The translations under genes were made by a program, and so were the position numbers. A stretch of 64,000 bases of DNA from positions 160,838 through 224,837 of the forward strand of contig LUCM01000540.1 in NCBI GenBank assembly GCA_008360955.1, given 5' to 3'. The stretch comes from Fasciolopsis buskii (taxonomy: Eukaryota > Platyhelminthes > Trematoda > Plagiorchiida > Fasciolidae). Of the stretch, positions 51,331 through 62,931 are shown in pieces; position 1 is the stretch's first letter; each line of letters begins with the position of its first letter. The notes under the pieces are model-generated. The model was not told where the DNA came from. It did not search any database and was given only the letters and a program-made list of their open reading frames with translations.

Positions 51331-54144
51331 CTTTCTCTCCTTCATCCTTAGTACTGCAGTCACTTTGTCCACATAATCCGGCCCGTCTGAGCGATCTTGT
51401 AAGAACGATTTCTTTATTTTCTTGCAATTCTTTTATTTTTCAAAATGTTGTTTAGCTGAAAATTGGTCGCTTCTTACCGGAAATGTGAGATACTGATGAC
51501 AAGATTGCATGTCAATCAATAAAAAGTGACGAAGACGATGTCAAGTTTTCAAGATGACCATATGAGATCTGAAAATGTTTTTAAATCTAGGTGTTCACTA
51601 CATTTTTGTGGTATCATCGAAAACGGACCAATTTTCTAATCTTTCTGTCACGAGTTTCCAGGCCTCCGAAACAAGCCAAAGACCCAAGCGTGTGGAAGGA
51701 TCTCAACAAGCACATTAAGTTCCGTATGTAATTGGTCGTAACAAAGCAAAGATAGTGCTTTCCCAGAAATTCTTAAAATGGTATTGTGTCATGCCCTGTC
51801 GAGACCACATAATAAATGCGAGACGGTCACCTGAACACCCAATACTGAACGGGTTTGATTCGTAGAGTAGTCCAATCAAATTCCTGATCGGCAACGAATA
51901 AATGGAATCAGGAGACCTTCGGTGTCCTATTGACAAAGGAAGAATGGAATTTCCGACCTGCTTGAACTCAGTTGGATTGAAACAATGCCAGTTTATGGAA
52001 AAAGAAGTGAAGAACCAAGCATTTCCAATGGAACCTCGGAGAAAATTCTCAAACGATCCATCTCTGCATAAAACTGCATTAGAAGCACTGTCAGTGGGCT
52101 GGAAAATTTCGTATCTTAGATGAATATGATGGAAAACTAGGTTAAGAGACTCAATTTGAAACGCTTTATAGTCAGCTGGAAGACTTGACATCGTCTTTGT
52201 CAGAATTTATGGGAAAAATTAGGGCCAGTTTGATGCAGTTTCATAGCATACTACGTCCTAGAATTGGTCGGGTACCTCTACCGTTTTACGTGTACAAGAA
52301 TACATCTAATGTAGTTCGACTGGAACAATCGGGTCTGTCCTGGCGATGTTGTATCTCGACCGATTTTCATGAATTCTGCAATGAACAAAGTCGTACACAG
52401 TCGATGTGATTAGTCCGGACACCAGAAACGGCTCTAAAAACCTTATGGTTTGGGAAAGAGAAGTCACAAAAAGATTACTAATCGACATTTAAATTTTCAC
52501 TTCCATGCAAGAATGCACTAACCGCATGGAAATACCGTTTCGATATGGCCGAAGTAGGAAGCAACGGAAACAACTTGTACGGAATATTAAGTGTATTGTG
52601 CAAGTGACAGAATGAAAGTCAACTTTGTGCATTGCCACAGAAATGAGAGGGTGAGGAACAGAGGGACAGATAGAAACCGCTGACGACACGCTTGGCGGTG
52701 GTACCGTTAGAAATCAACATGAGCATGTGACTAAATATCAGTGGGTGTCACTAGCCAAAGAAAGGGAAATGTATCTTTATCCTGATTCGTTTGTCATATC
52801 TTGTTTCACAGCTGCTAATCATTAATTCGTGTCACTTTCGAGGAAGCAGAATCGCGAACAGAATGATCCCAACGAGATAAACTGCTCATGAGCTTCTATT
52901 GGGAGGAAATATCCCCTTTTACGGTACCATACAAAAACAATCCTAGTCTTATCTCTACTGATCGTGAGAACAGATATCATTCATGCATCTTTCCTCTACT
53001 TTGATATTTCGCTACACAGTCAATAAAGGTGGGTAGCCGAACCGCAGTTTACAACAACCAGTAACCTCGGTTGATAGTATACACCTTCTATTTCATTTGC
53101 ATCGATTACCTGTGATCGCGGACACGCCCCTACGACTGTTTTGAGCCAACTGATTTGAAATGTTGTTTTGGTTACCAAAACTTATTTACCACTATTCATT
53201 TATTCTCGGATAAGTTTGCCAAATGCGTGACCTTGATGGTGAAAATATAGCGTTCACGTATGCGCGTGTGGTGTGTGAGAAATAGAAAATACAATATAGT
53301 CCTTTTTCTCCTGGACAATCAAACATGCACTAACGAATATGCAATTCGGCGACAATCATTTGGCACAGAAATTTCTGAAATATCAGCAATCATTGCAGGT
53401 GATGAAGGAAAGTTCGCAAAAACAAAACCCTTCACCAAGTATGGCATCCTGAAACCCTAACTGGTCGACAAGATACGACTTTGGTTACTCGGCAAAATAG
53501 TGACCAAAAAGTGCCGATAGATGAACTCCCTAGGCCAGCGACATTTCACTGGAACAACTGTCGTTTTTATTGAGGTTTGTCGCATATCACTGAGACCAGT
53601 AACTGACTTGTTCATGTCAACCCTTGGTTTTTGAGCATCAAATTCCACGGAAACTGGGCTGTACACAGAGAGTCCATAAAAACGCTCCCCTATTTCGCGC
53701 ACTCATCCACGCATTCGAACAACGGAATTGTGGATACCACGGCTGCAAATGAACAAACATGCTAATTCCGATAGGAGCTATTTGACTGGATTAGTTTTTC
53801 TTGCAACCGATTCGTTCCATTTCTCCTATGAGAACAACTGCATTGTGCCAAAACAGATACATTTATGAAGAATAACAAAAACATCGATAGGGCAATGAAA
53901 AATTAGCCTACAATATACTACCCTACTCAATTGAACGGTCAGCGCTTTAGAATCAGTTGGGTTGTTGACTTTAAACCAAGAAGCTGCAAAATCTGGCCCC
54001 GTCGTCGATTGCTGATGATCCATTAGATATCTAAGGTTGACTCATGTGACCGCTTGGCGTGATAGGAGCCAGGCCAAATTCTCATTTTCTTGCAGCGCTG
54101 TTTCCACCACAGCGATCGATAACTTTTAAATGCTCGGCAGTGTA

Positions 54145-54210
54145 ATGGCTATGGCGGTCAACTCAAAATCGTTCGTTCGGAGTTCGCGTCCCAGTTCGGA
54201 CGGGAAGGAT
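54145..54210 (+). repeat. SINE-like dispersed repeat, member 2
   Basis: It contains TAATGGCTATGGCGGTCAAC (A-box-like) and GGAGTTCGCGTCCCAGTTCG (B-box-like). The second part is shared with 27696-27730. It is probably tRNA-derived, but the head is not foldable by eye. Confidence 0.5.
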
Positions 54211-55469
54211 ATACACTGGTGATAATTATTAACAAGGAAGAAATAGTTATACAGTGCTTTCCATGATTTCTTAACGGTGAGTTGAGCGTTGATATCACGT
54301 GGTAAATAATTTCATGAAAATTCTCGTAATGTGCCGATTTCAAAATAGAAACATTTAGGCAAACAACACTGTACACAACACCCAATAATAAAGCCTACAG
54401 AGAGACAACTGGTGGATGAACTATGGTGAACTGTTTACATTTCAACGTATCGTGTATTTCTATCTGGATTTCAGACGATCGAAGCGATATCAATCCCAGC
54501 GTGAAACTAGCCGGTCTACTGTGAATTACACCAAAAAAAGTGTGCACAAACAAGTTGTTTCACAGCCTGTCCAAAAATCGGTTCTGCGTGATCCTGTGGT
54601 TCTTGTGCTTGTTAGTTAGCACCGATGCGCATGTTTTATGTTTCTGCTTATCGAACTACTTGTCTAATCCACGAGTCCGCAGTGTTCAAGTCTATCGTTA
54701 ATCAGTGGGTCTTCGTATAAATCACAGCAATTAGTCATTCATACCGAAGAACATACACTAGCACCCACATAGTTTGCTTACCCTCACTCGATTCATCCCC
54801 GGGGGTAGCCCGCATTTGATTCACCAATGGAGTACGATCGTGTCGTGATTGATCATATCAGTCGTGGTTGCTACCCCTCCAGAAGTGCATGATGTACTTG
54901 GTTTACATTGTTTGATGGAAATCTGCTGGACATTTGCACGTACCACCTTTGTTCTGGATGGAGCATGGCTGCGTTCGATCTTTTGGATCTTCAGAGTGAT
55001 AGTACTTGACTCAACTTGATACACTGGTGCCATAGTATATGAAATTGATCAATAAACTGAGCATCAAACTTCACTAGGTTAGCGTGATCCGGACAAATGC
55101 AGCTGATGTGTCCTTCAATATTTCTTAAACAGTGATGAGTAAATACACCAAAAGACTAATCTAAACTAATTGGGAAACCACATGGAAACAAACTCCAATT
55201 TGTGATGATCAAATACGAGTCCGTAATATAGACAAATGACTTGGCATAGTCCATGCACGTTGTCGGCATTTTTGTAAAACTGTAAAAAAACCCACTTATT
55301 GTGCGTTAACATCGAGCAGATTTTTCACTTCCACTCTATTAAAAAACAGTTGTATAGTATTTCAAGTGAGACCAGGAAGTGGGGCGGTTGTTGTTGAAAC
55401 AAATTTGCCAAACAAGGAAGTGATCGACAATAGTAGAATTCGAACTTCAGAAGTATAAATTAAAGCTTG

Positions 55470-55700
55470 ACTGGACGTGATCAGGTGGATTAGGCGTCTT
55501 TCACCAAAAAGAGTCAGAGGTTCGGAACTCAGATCTGTCGGTCATTTTGGTGGTAGATACCTACTCGCTGTCGTACGGCTCGTTACCTCATTTGGTCCCA
55601 TGCCACTCCGAGTCTCAGGGTCATGGTTTCCGGTTGTTGGGGCTCAAGACAAGTGGATGCAGAGACTGAATGATATCGCTCAGAACCGAAGTCAGTGATG
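55470..55700 (+). mobile_element. probable RTE-like 3' coding relic
   Basis: The end of the open stretch reads VVGAQDKWMQRLNDIAQNRSQ before a stop. This parallels the WLETLKDMAVNREQWR terminus of the RTE copies at 1-2165 and 43955-44930. The part before it is not readable as an RTE product, so the 5' limit is uncertain. Confidence 0.5.
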
Positions 55701-56208
55701 CGAATGCTGTATGGCCTGTCTGTAGAATTCGTGTCCCGTAAAAAAACGAAAAAATACCACAAGATGTGTACAATGACAATACAAAGAAAAGCAGTGCTTG
55801 CCATCTTGCTGTTTATTTTTCCTCCTTCACGTGTCCACTTTGTGTCTGATTCTAGTTACCTGTTGTTGCTTTGCCACCATGGTTGTCTAACAATGAGCTA
55901 TTCACTTATGCACCCACTGACGTAGTGCACCTCAACAGCACAATTTGTTAAAAAAGGAGGGGAGATTCGGTCAGTTGGTCTAAAATGATAGCAGTGACAC
56001 GACAGATCTATCTATGTATCCATCACGGACGATGTCCAAGACGCTGTTCATTGGTTTCGATTTGAAACACTAAAAAATGAGATTCCCAAGACAATTAGTT
56101 TATTTGTTGTATACACGGAACAAAAATAATGAAAATAACGATCGACCGGTCGGAAGACCGGTTAGGACGAGGATCAAACGGTCAAAATTTACGGATTATG
56201 CGACTTAC

Positions 56209-56336
56209 TCAAGAAAATTGGGTTTGAACTTCTCGGGGACGTAATCACCGAATTGAACTTGGCATTGGATTGCCGCCAGACGGATTGCTTCCTCCAACGA
56301 GACGGGATGTGTGCCTTTCAGAATGGCATCTTTCAA
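56209..56336 (-). CDS. talin exon: FERM F2, first part
   Basis: This 128-base exon enters in phase 0 and leaves in phase 2. It encodes LKDAILKGTHPVSLEEA, then the QCQVQFGDY segment, and ends in PNFL plus two bases of an Asp codon. It matches the start of the acyl-CoA-binding-like helical F2 lobe of talin. The acceptor is TATTGTCAG and the donor GTAAGT. Confidence 0.95.
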
Positions 56337-58120
56337 CTGACAATACAGAAGCGAGCCAAGGTATGGTACAGTTAAAGATATACACAATGAGGGAGAAAGA
56401 CAACAGAGTCCATGATATGGGGGGTTGGTTGATAATAAAGGGATGACATGACAGAGGAGAACAATAGCAAGAAATTGGGATAGCTGCATTAAGTCTTAGT
56501 AACAACGAGGTTAAACTGTCGAGAAAACTAGGCCTACAAAGTTTTACTTACAATAAACGAACTTGGAAGGCATATTTTTCCAGTGCTTGAATATGTGTAT
56601 GCCGACAGCCAAACAGTAAGATCAAAAAGGGTGTATGAAAAATATATGCATAACAGTGTAAATACTGGTGATTCAACCAAAGTGAAACGTTATTTGATCT
56701 ACGCTGAGTAAGCCTCGTGAAAATGTCCCTACATTGGGACAACCATTCCCTACAGAAATATAAGTCAGTTTTGCGGGCATCTCGGATTATGGTCGATCGA
56801 TCACGTGGCTGGAGGCGTAGTGGTGTAAAATGTCATCGTCTGGTGAACCCCGCACTTCTATCGTACTACCGGTCACCGCTGTAATACGTTAGCATTATTC
56901 TCATATTGCCAGAGTGACCCATTCTCTATACCATATTAAGCCTAGCAAAGAGTAAGCCGGGACGGATGTTCCCCATTGTTGTACCTCGAGACTGCTGCTG
57001 AATACACACATCTGGCCATGGCTAAATCGTGTGTGCAGACTAATTCTAGCCCAAGTTGCATTGTTTTCACATACATAAGCAATCCTTGCTCCCACAATCG
57101 GAAATGCATTGTTTATAGCTGCACAAGTTGAATATTTTATTGAATTATCACATCACGGAACTATCCTGCTCAATAGATTCGGCCGGTTAAGTCAATCCAA
57201 CTAGCGTGATGAGGCTAAATGAAAATACCTACAACGTACACACAATCACTTTACAAGTGCTTACAGTATTAACAACGACAATTTATACGAAGCTCATATT
57301 CCGCAACTAGGGACATAGACGGGATTTCGACTGATCAACTAGCCCCGCACAATCAGTTATTTTGTTTCAGAATTTCGGCAAAAGTGTTCGGCTGTCTCGA
57401 CTACGTTGACCGTTAGCAGTTTTCATTCGGAAAGTGAATCGCACACGCCGCTGACCCTAAACTGTATGCAAACGATAATTCACTAGGATCTTTGCTGACA
57501 GGCCAACTAAGCCAATGGAAAGTCGATCCGTCGATCATTCAGTGATTGACTGGCCAAAAGGTTCAAGGTCTTCAGATAATCTAGTCAGTCAGTCAATGTG
57601 GTCTGAGGGACGAAGACCATATGGTCATCGTGATGTCTCAAAACGAAAATGTGGGTTTCTCTTCCTAGCGCCAGTTACTCCAGCAATTCAGCAATCTATC
57701 ACTGATTGCGGACCTTTGTGAAAATTACGTAAATTGCGGCACCATTAATAAGCCACGAACCAAAAAAGATGAGCATAAGGCACCAATCAGAACGTGAATC
57801 TCTTCAGTTCCAACGTGGAACGAGAAATCAGACGGTTGAGAAAAGAAATAAGAAATCGATTAACACAAAAATGGGTCAACTTCAAGTGAGTTTGCCAACG
57901 CTTATGGCTGCTATTTCAGATTCGACGAAGTGCGACAGCGACAACTAATGGATAGTCGAAAAAAAATCTTTTTCGATGCAAGTTCAGAGACGAATGGGAC
58001 GGACGATGCGCACATGAATTTCGGGAAGCTTGAAAATTTCTAGGAACTTTAGCAAAATCTAACGACCTAAAATGAGCGGATCGGAGCTGGTTCGGTAATG
58101 AGAGGCAGAACAAGACATAC
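56337..58120 (-). other. talin intron at the F1/F2 boundary, 1.8 kb
   Basis: Phase 0. Nothing recognised. Confidence 0.8.
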
Positions 58121-58263
58121 TTGGACGTAGAGTAGATTCAACTGAACTGGATCCCTGGCATCCACATTCATATCCGAGAAGAAGTAGCGTCGTTTCAATA
58201 GGAGCACTTCTCTTTCATCTATACCCTGTTGGCGCAAGCTTTGTGACGGATTTAACCAATCCA
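58121..58263 (-). CDS. talin exon: end of F1 and start of F2
   Basis: This 143-base exon enters in phase 1 and leaves in phase 0. It reads DWLNPSQSLRQQG and then NVDARDPVQLNLLYVQ, which is the highly conserved F1/F2 boundary of talin. The acceptor is GGAATCAG and the donor GTATGT. Joined to the exon at 62776-62931, the split codon becomes ATG and gives HTDDDMDWL, against HTDDELNWL in vertebrate talin. The joint is therefore supported by both phase and alignment. Confidence 0.95.
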
Positions 58264-59603
58264 CTGATTCCGAAACGGGAAGAAAAAAGGGGATGAAAAG
58301 AGATAAACAAAATGGCAATCGGGTGGTAAGTTTATGTATTCTCAATAAAATAGCCAAATTCAAAAGGGATTGAAACCAACTAAAGGAGACAAGTTTCTTC
58401 TGTCTACAAAACTTCTTCGTATGCCGAAAAAGGGAAATTTTGTCTGTCTGATGAATTGTGCGAACTTGAGAACACGTAAGAGATGAAAAAGAGAGGAAAA
58501 CGAGACGGCCGACAAGAGAGAGAGAGTCATATTTAGGCCCGAACGCTACATTTAATCTAATCGATAGTTCTATGTACACATAGAATGCACTCCAGAACAA
58601 ATGGAGATGAGCATCACCAATGCAATATTGTTTCAGTCTTAAATCGACCAAACCTCGACCGCCCTTTCTCGTAATTAAGTCGGATCTGAGACTGAAAAAT
58701 AACTGGAAAAATATTCCCTTAAACGGTTCAAAATTCAATCAACCGGGGTTATGGAGTGTATGTCAAAATTCTTCCGGCTACATCCTTGAAGCATGAGTGC
58801 CACAGAAGGCGAAAATTCGGTAATCACATAGGTCCGTAGAACTAATGCAGATAATGACAACTAAGACTTTAAAACTCTGAGTAAAATGGAATTCGGAATG
58901 GTAAGAACCTGGGCTACAGCTCAGCGACAGTTAATATCTACAGATCAAAAGCATGGGCATGTTGATATCCTCCCCTTGGAAAGGATAGATTTCGACACGT
59001 GCATGGACAAATTCATGGAAGAGTCACTGGACAGCCCTTAATCTAACCCTGAAATTGGTGAGAGTACCAGCTGGGATTCAGAACACAGTTGCGTTTCTGA
59101 GTCGCGGATAGGGGAGCATCGGTGGTTAACCGTGAATAAGGTGGACCCAGGCCCACTGAATAAGCGATCGGAGACAACCAACGGCAGGTTCCAGAGCGCG
59201 GTAGATTCTAGCCTGGTTTTTACTGAAAAATACCACAAGTACGCTGATGACACCGTGCCATGGTGAGCGTCGTCTGCCTTCAAATAAGGCCACTGCCCCT
59301 TACCATGTCCCATTGACCTGAGAAGGATTACCGGAAGAAGCGAATAAATCGATCAGCCGGTCGGCAGCTCATCTGTAACCAAATGGCTACCTTGCCGGTC
59401 GCGCCTGGCTGCTGTGCGAACAAACGGACACACTCTGGATTGGACAACTGAGCGCAGATGAACCCTGGAAAACGACAGACAGTCAATGAGAAGGAAACGT
59501 CTGAAGTAGCTAACACGCGTGAACAATTCTACGGAGATCTCTCTCTGTTTCTCTTGCACGGTTTTTGTTTTGTTTTGGCTATCATGTTAATGACACAAGA
59601 TCG

Positions 59604-59632
59604 GTATATATATATATATATATATATATATA
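59604..59632. repeat. (TA)n microsatellite
   Basis: About 14 TA units. Confidence 0.95.
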
Positions 59633-60841
59633 ATGTCATCCGAAAAATGTTTGACTTTCTGACATAATGATTCAATGAGCCACCTAAACAGTGAACATTA
59701 GCGTCGAACGTTTAAAACGTCTTGGCGTATGAGTTGTAAATAATTACATACTGGAGCTGCTGGACTCGACATAAAAAGGTTACTAAAGAACAGTGGCGGG
59801 CCTATCGTTTGTCAGCATTTATCAATACTGTGGATTTCTAGCGATACACCCGTTAAATAGATGTGAATAAATTGTAATTCGTTTTTCTTAGCGGAATCTT
59901 AATGCATTACAGTTAAGATATACATGTGGTTAAAATGTGCTATCGCCTAAATTTCTAGCATATCTGTTCCATAGATGAAACTAAGGCTCGGGGCTTACAT
60001 GCAAAGAACTTTGCAACTTCCGATGAATAACAGAGATACAAAATCACGTTTTATTCTCTAGACGATTACATAGTGGAGCGGAAAATGTTTATTAGGCACT
60101 TGCTGCTTAGGTTTCAGCAAAACCTGCGTATATAGTTCTAAATAGTATCGGAATGAGTGAGAAAAGTTCCCTCGGAACGAGGCAATCGCTTGTGCGGTTG
60201 TCGCCGCTCGTCAGGTATGCGTACTCAGCACGCGCCTGCCTATGTTATATGCACTAGTTGTCAGTGAATGTAGAGCAAAAAAGAAAAATAGTTGATTTCA
60301 AATCTCTCTTGAAGTAACTGAACGAACACTGCCTTATTTCGTCACCACTATCATCATAAATAACAGCCAAAGGAGGACAAAAACAACGTTGAAGGAAAAC
60401 AAGGACTCATGAAAGCCGTTTACCGTGCTCCGGTTTTATTACCCGCGGCAGCACATACAAGATGTTGACGTTCTTCTAAAAAGAACCATACGTGTGCACG
60501 TATTTATCGCAAACACAGAAGAAAGCCGGCATGGTGGATTCGTACTGGACAGAGCTGACATAGACAATGGAACCGTTGGTGCATACGTATGATGAACAAG
60601 TACAGGAAGGTTTAAAGTACACTGGTATAACCGACCGGCAATTGAATCGGTTGAAAAGTCAGATCAAATAACGCTGTGCGTCCACGTTTGTGCCGTGTGC
60701 AATCGCATACGCGGCTTCTGTGCACAAGTCTAAGTGTTTGCACTAAATCTCACTTGGAGTCTTCAGTTAAAAAAAGAATTTGGCCCCACCGGTGGCAGCG
60801 TCATGTGATTCGGAAAGATATACATATATATATCATTCACG

Positions 60842-60919
60842 TTTGACAAAGAGTCCTAGTTTGGATCGAAACGTCACGATAAACGCATTAACTCTGTGTA
60901 CGCCTTCTCAACTCTCTCT
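60842..60919 (+). repeat. hammerhead-like repeat, copy B (left arm of inverted pair)
   Basis: It reads TTTGACAAAGAGTCC, then GGATCGAAACGTCACGATAA, then TGTGTACGCCTTCTCAACTC into a CT-rich run. It is preceded by a TATATATAT tract. Confidence 0.7.
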
Positions 60920-60941
60920 CTTTCTCTCTCGATATATATGT

Positions 60942-61013
60942 AGAGAGAGGTTAGAAGGCGTACACTGAGTTAACGTTTATTGCGACGTTTCGATCCAAAC
61001 CAGGACCCGTTGT
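60942..61013 (-). repeat. hammerhead-like repeat, copy C (right arm of inverted pair)
   Basis: On the minus strand it reads CAACGGGTCCTGGTTTGGAT, then CGAAACGTCGCAATAAACGT, then AACTCAGTGTACGCCTTC. It is the inverse of copy B with roughly 85% identity by eye. It lacks the TTTGA start and meets TA-rich DNA instead. Confidence 0.7.
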
Positions 61014-62775
61014 ATATATTATGTGTGAAGTTCGGATGCTAGTCAAGGTCGATTGAATACACGTCGTAAAATGTAGAGTGAATACCATCAGCCAATAATA
61101 CACACACACAGACTATATACTGGAAAGAGGTCAATAGGATTAAAAGTCTATTGCAGACTATCATTGTCACGTGCGTGGGTGGACTAAAAAGGAGGAGGCA
61201 ATGCGGTAGTTCGAGGGAACTACAAACCTAACGTGGTTTTTGGCATAGTCATGGTGCTTTTAGGCTGAGATGCGATCGAGGTTGGGTTGACGTCCATTGG
61301 ATGGAGCAAACAATAACCCAGATCATCAATCAAAACTTGACAATCCGCAGGCCACAAATAGAAGTGAGAGTGGATTCGTCGTGTAGCATCAATATTGAAA
61401 TTAGTGGGATAATCGAAACTTGTAAGTAGTTAGTAAAAGCATTTGTTACACTTGTCCTTACTAAGGAAAAATTGTAGGTCACATTTTGGGGGACGATATG
61501 TGATCGTGCAGAATTCAGCATGGAATGGATACTATGCGTTAAACGAAGATTAAAAGATACATGTTAGTTTCGCTGCATAAATGAGGTCTGGTGAGAACTT
61601 ATTCTGATAGAACAGGAGGTAAGCTTATGAAGAAGGGAAACAGTAATCTAGACCAATTTATCGAGATCCACAATTGGAACGGACACCAGAATAAACCAAC
61701 CAAAACAGCCCTCAGGAAGCAGCTTTAACTCAAATTTCAATAAAAAACAATCATGTGCCTAGTACTTTTGGCTGTTCTATGCGGAGGGCACAAATCCATT
61801 CGCTTCCTCCACTTGGAATTATTGATCTAGACAGCTGGCAAACATAACTATCTTGCGAATTCTGATATGCACCTCTTGTACCCAGTTCTCTTATAGCTGG
61901 GGTGACACTTACACTCGCAATACAAATAGGCATTTATGGATATGTACATCAGGATAAAAGGATAAGTGGTTGGTGAATTCGATCACTCAAGGTATAACCG
62001 GTTGAAACCCCAACTCATTTGGCAAATAAGAACAAAGGAAAGGCCCCCGTTGTACAGACTTGATTCCAAATTACCGGTGCTCAGAACAGTGATGCTGATT
62101 CGCCCAAAAGCTATCATGTGTGGCACCGAAAAGTGGATTAGCTTCGACAATACCTGCATATATAAACAAGTTTCAAATCGAGTCTGTTACCTGCACCGTT
62201 TCCATACATATACGCCAATCTCACAGCCTAAGAGGCCGCGTCGCTCAGCATACACAAAACATGTCTAGGCAGTATAAAACCATTGCCTCGTTCAGAGGGC
62301 AACAGACCAAACGAAAAATGAACTAAGGAAGCTCATAATGAATCACCAAATGCTTTCTCTAGACTAAAGTAGTAAATCGGTGATTGAATACAGTCACCCG
62401 CCGAGTTTATTCAAAGTGCGGTTGCCAGAACTCTTTAGCTTAAAGCTGTTCGCGATGGATTCCAGCGCCCCTTGAACACGCAAGAGACTGCAACACCAAA
62501 GATGAAACAAATTTAGGGTGTTTTCACTGTTTTTTCAAGAGGGAGCTTGTCACGGTTATAGATGAGGCCGTGATGTGACAAATAAAACCGGAGGAAATTC
62601 GTCCACAGTTATTGGTTGCTGAAATCTGGACTGAAACTAGTGTACAGCTGAGATACTGTTTAACGTTCCTCTTCCTCGCATCGAAAACGACATTTTGGTG
62701 TACAATCTACAGAAAAGGGAATATAATTAGTAACATAAGGATTAAAAACACGAATATTCTTCATACTCTACGTAC

Positions 62776-62931
62776 TATCATCGTCCGTGTGGAGTTTCTT
62801 TTTCAATTTTTCCATTTTTTCCTGATCTCGACCAATTGTGACCATCCCGGTTCCCTGACGACGGAGGGTCAATGATCGATCGTTCTCGTCATGTTCTCGA
62901 ACTAACGAGTATTCTTCATGATTGTAGATAC
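62776..62931 (-). CDS. talin exon: FERM F1 subdomain, second half
   Basis: This is the most upstream talin exon in the window (156 bases, phase 1 in and phase 1 out). It reads NHEEYSLVRE near its start and EKMEKLKKKLHTDDD at its end, matching the talin F1 subdomain. The stretch between is the basic, flexible F1 loop, which in talin contacts acidic lipid; here it carries several Arg and Lys residues. The acceptor is TCATCACAG and the donor GTACGT. The split Gly codon at the 5' side implies an upstream exon, which I cannot find before 64000. Confidence 0.93.

Larger units (their letters stand above)
47360..56208 (-). other. talin intron within F2, 8.8 kb
   Basis: Phase 2, the longest complete intron. 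It holds a CA array, a dispersed repeat, the unrecognised coding-like remnants, the Penelope-like element, a SINE-like motif and an RTE 3' relic. Positions 51400-54140 show nothing I recognise. Confidence 0.8.
58264..62775 (-). other. talin intron within F1, 4.5 kb
   Basis: Phase 1. Holds the TA array at 59604 and the inverted hammerhead-like pair at 60842-61013. Otherwise unrecognised. Confidence 0.8.
6663..62931 (-). other. talin gene, partial (17 internal coding exons and their introns)
   Basis: Talin is a cytoplasmic adaptor. Its FERM head binds the NPxY motif of integrin beta tails and membrane lipids, and its helical rod binds vinculin and F-actin at muscle attachments and adhesions. 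Seventeen minus-strand exons align in order with animal talin from about human TLN1 residue 120 (mid F1) to about 1215 (R5/R6 boundary). Splice phases are compatible at every junction: 1 into the first exon here, then 1, 0, 2, 0, 0, 2, and 0 for all the rest. The joined frame has no stop over 3,920 bases. All donors are GT except one GC. The protein is longer than the human stretch (about 1,306 against about 1,095 residues), mainly from insertions in R1, at the R1/R2 junction and in R5. No start codon, promoter, stop codon or polyadenylation signal of the gene is in the window. Exons, identity and strand are seen in the sequence; function is known from the family. Confidence 0.96.

Noticed and set aside
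58067..58738. The full 223-codon minus-strand frame taken as one exon
   Set aside because: Only 58121-58263 matches talin and has correct splice sites. The rest is intron sequence that happens to be open.
59328..59516. A minus-strand frame (NPECVRLFAQQPGATGKVAI) considered as an extra talin exon
   Set aside because: It does not resemble F1, and the exons at 62776 and 58121 join perfectly in phase and alignment without it.
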